20,264 bases of DNA from positions 1 to 20,264 of the forward strand of contig NHNW01000118.1 in NCBI GenBank assembly GCA_002786025.1, read 5' to 3'. The translations under genes were made by a program, and so were the position numbers. Every line of letters starts with the position of its first letter. Within the stretch, counting starts at the first letter, position 1. Positions 19,881 to 20,264 of this stretch are shown here, piece by piece. This stretch comes from Zasmidium citrigriseum. Lineage: Eukaryota > Ascomycota > Dothideomycetes > Mycosphaerellales > Mycosphaerellaceae. The notes below the pieces were generated by a model. That model saw nothing but the letters and a program-made list of their open reading frames with translations, was not told the DNA's origin and searched no databases.

Positions 19881-20264
19881 TCTTTTATAGCGGCGAGTAG
19901 GCGGCCTTAGGTATCTACCTCCTTAATAGCGTAATTACTCGCGTACCTACTCCTTCCTTATAATTAAGTATATACGTACTTAAAGGCCGTTAATAAGCGA
20001 GCTCCTAACTATATTACTAAATAGTAACTACTATTTATAGATAGTTAGGAAGTACGAGCTTAACGATTATTAGCTAGCGGATCTACTTAGTTTCCTAGTA
20101 TATAGGTATATAAACGGGTATCTAAAGGGATTAATAAAGCCTTAAGAAATAGGTATAGACCCTCGAAGTTCCTATATTTATCTAAGGTAGGAAGATATAC
20201 CCCTTTAGCGATAAGTTCGAGAAGAAGCGATCGATTCTAGTATAAATTAAAGGACTAGGCTAGG
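19881..20264. other. Right end of window, no supportable gene
   Basis: I see no frame with convincing composition on either strand. It contains the hairpin at 20003-20050. Confidence 0.35.
20003..20050. repeat. Nested inverted repeat (48 bp)
   Basis: The outer arms TCCTAACTAT (20003-20012) and ATAGTTAGGA (20041-20050) are perfect reverse complements over 10 bp. The inner arms AAATAGT (20019-20025) and ACTATTT (20030-20036) add a second stem with a 4-base loop. Confidence 0.5.

Larger units (their letters stand above)
1..20264. other. RIP-saturated fungal heterochromatic DNA
   Basis: The whole window lacks CpA and TpG except at 19 sites: CA at 3767, 4048, 6092, 6338, 7049, 7679, 8219, 10176, 11992, 12125, 12770, 18087 and 18227; TG at 7627, 8051, 15023, 17051, 17118 and 18851. 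TpA is correspondingly frequent, and CpG is common, so this is not simple CpG-methylation decay. Repeat-induced point mutation of Pezizomycotina mutates C to T mainly at CpA in duplicated DNA, on both strands. ATG is almost absent and only one TGA remains (15023, + strand; none on - strand), so every broken frame is broken by TAA or TAG. Such DNA is normally silent heterochromatin. No boundary to unmutated DNA is seen inside the window. Confidence 0.95.

Noticed and set aside
1..20264. Starship-type DUF3435 tyrosine recombinase captain
   Set aside because: I looked for the conserved R-x-G-x-x-N and G-H-S type segments in the coding frames and found none.
1..20264. CRISPR array or bacterial operons
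   Set aside because: Repeats are not interspersed with unique spacers of constant size, and the mutation signature is fungal.
1..20264. Open reading frames of a few tens of codons in many frames
   Set aside because: With TAA/TAG so frequent and ATG absent, these are chance gaps between stops with Ser/Ile/Arg/Leu/Tyr noise composition.

Overview
The window is a repeat-induced point mutation (RIP) graveyard from a filamentous ascomycete (Pezizomycotina). By eye I find only 19 CpA/TpG dinucleotides in 20,264 bases (13 CA, 6 TG). TA is very abundant, while CC, CT, CG, GC, GG and AG remain common. Exhaustive CpA-to-TpA conversion on both strands with CpG spared is the classic RIP signature. One ATG is left on the + strand and three on the - strand, so no gene here can be functional as DNA stands. 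Sampled lines are roughly 35-45% GC.

How the relics were read: CpA-to-TpA turns CAA, CAG and TGG into stops, His and Cys codons into Tyr codons, Met and Thr(ACA) into Ile, Ala(GCA) into Val, and Pro(CCA) or Ser(TCA) into Leu. A former coding frame can still be told from its neighbours. The true frame keeps Asp, Glu, Lys, Asn, Phe and Gly and has only TAA/TAG stops; the other frames collapse to Ser, Ile, Arg, Leu, Tyr and stop. All frame calls were made by hand and no search was run. Peptides are quoted as seen, with x for a stop.

Layout: 1-4090 (+) is a very long relic of unknown function, cut by the left edge. 4390-5960 (-) is an integrase-core (rve-like, RNase H fold) relic with a recognisable D-D-E arrangement. 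6361-6880 holds three 166-bp tandem units. 6932-7030 and 8262-8490 carry a family of paired ~39-bp units on either side of a + relic (7290-8220). 8520-9150 (-) is a relic with an acidic Lys-rich segment. 9131-9310 is a short repeat cluster. 9500-11460 (+) and 11890-13850 (+) are two long relics. 14160-14630 is a 31-bp minisatellite. 15150-18440 (+) is a relic of about 1,100 codons. 18560-19690 (-) is a frame of about 370 codons convergent with it, followed by a possible old promoter.

Taken together, this is a run of large, mostly unrecognised reading frames around one integrase-type gene, all inactivated by RIP. A decayed large multigene mobile element, or several nested ones, is a reasonable inference but is not shown: I found no element ends, reverse transcriptase, LTRs, Walker A ATPase or DUF3435 captain. 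The most informative sequence-level observations are the near-saturation of CpA loss, the repeated CG-to-TA dinucleotide differences between repeat copies, and the survival of long frames without frame-breaking indels.
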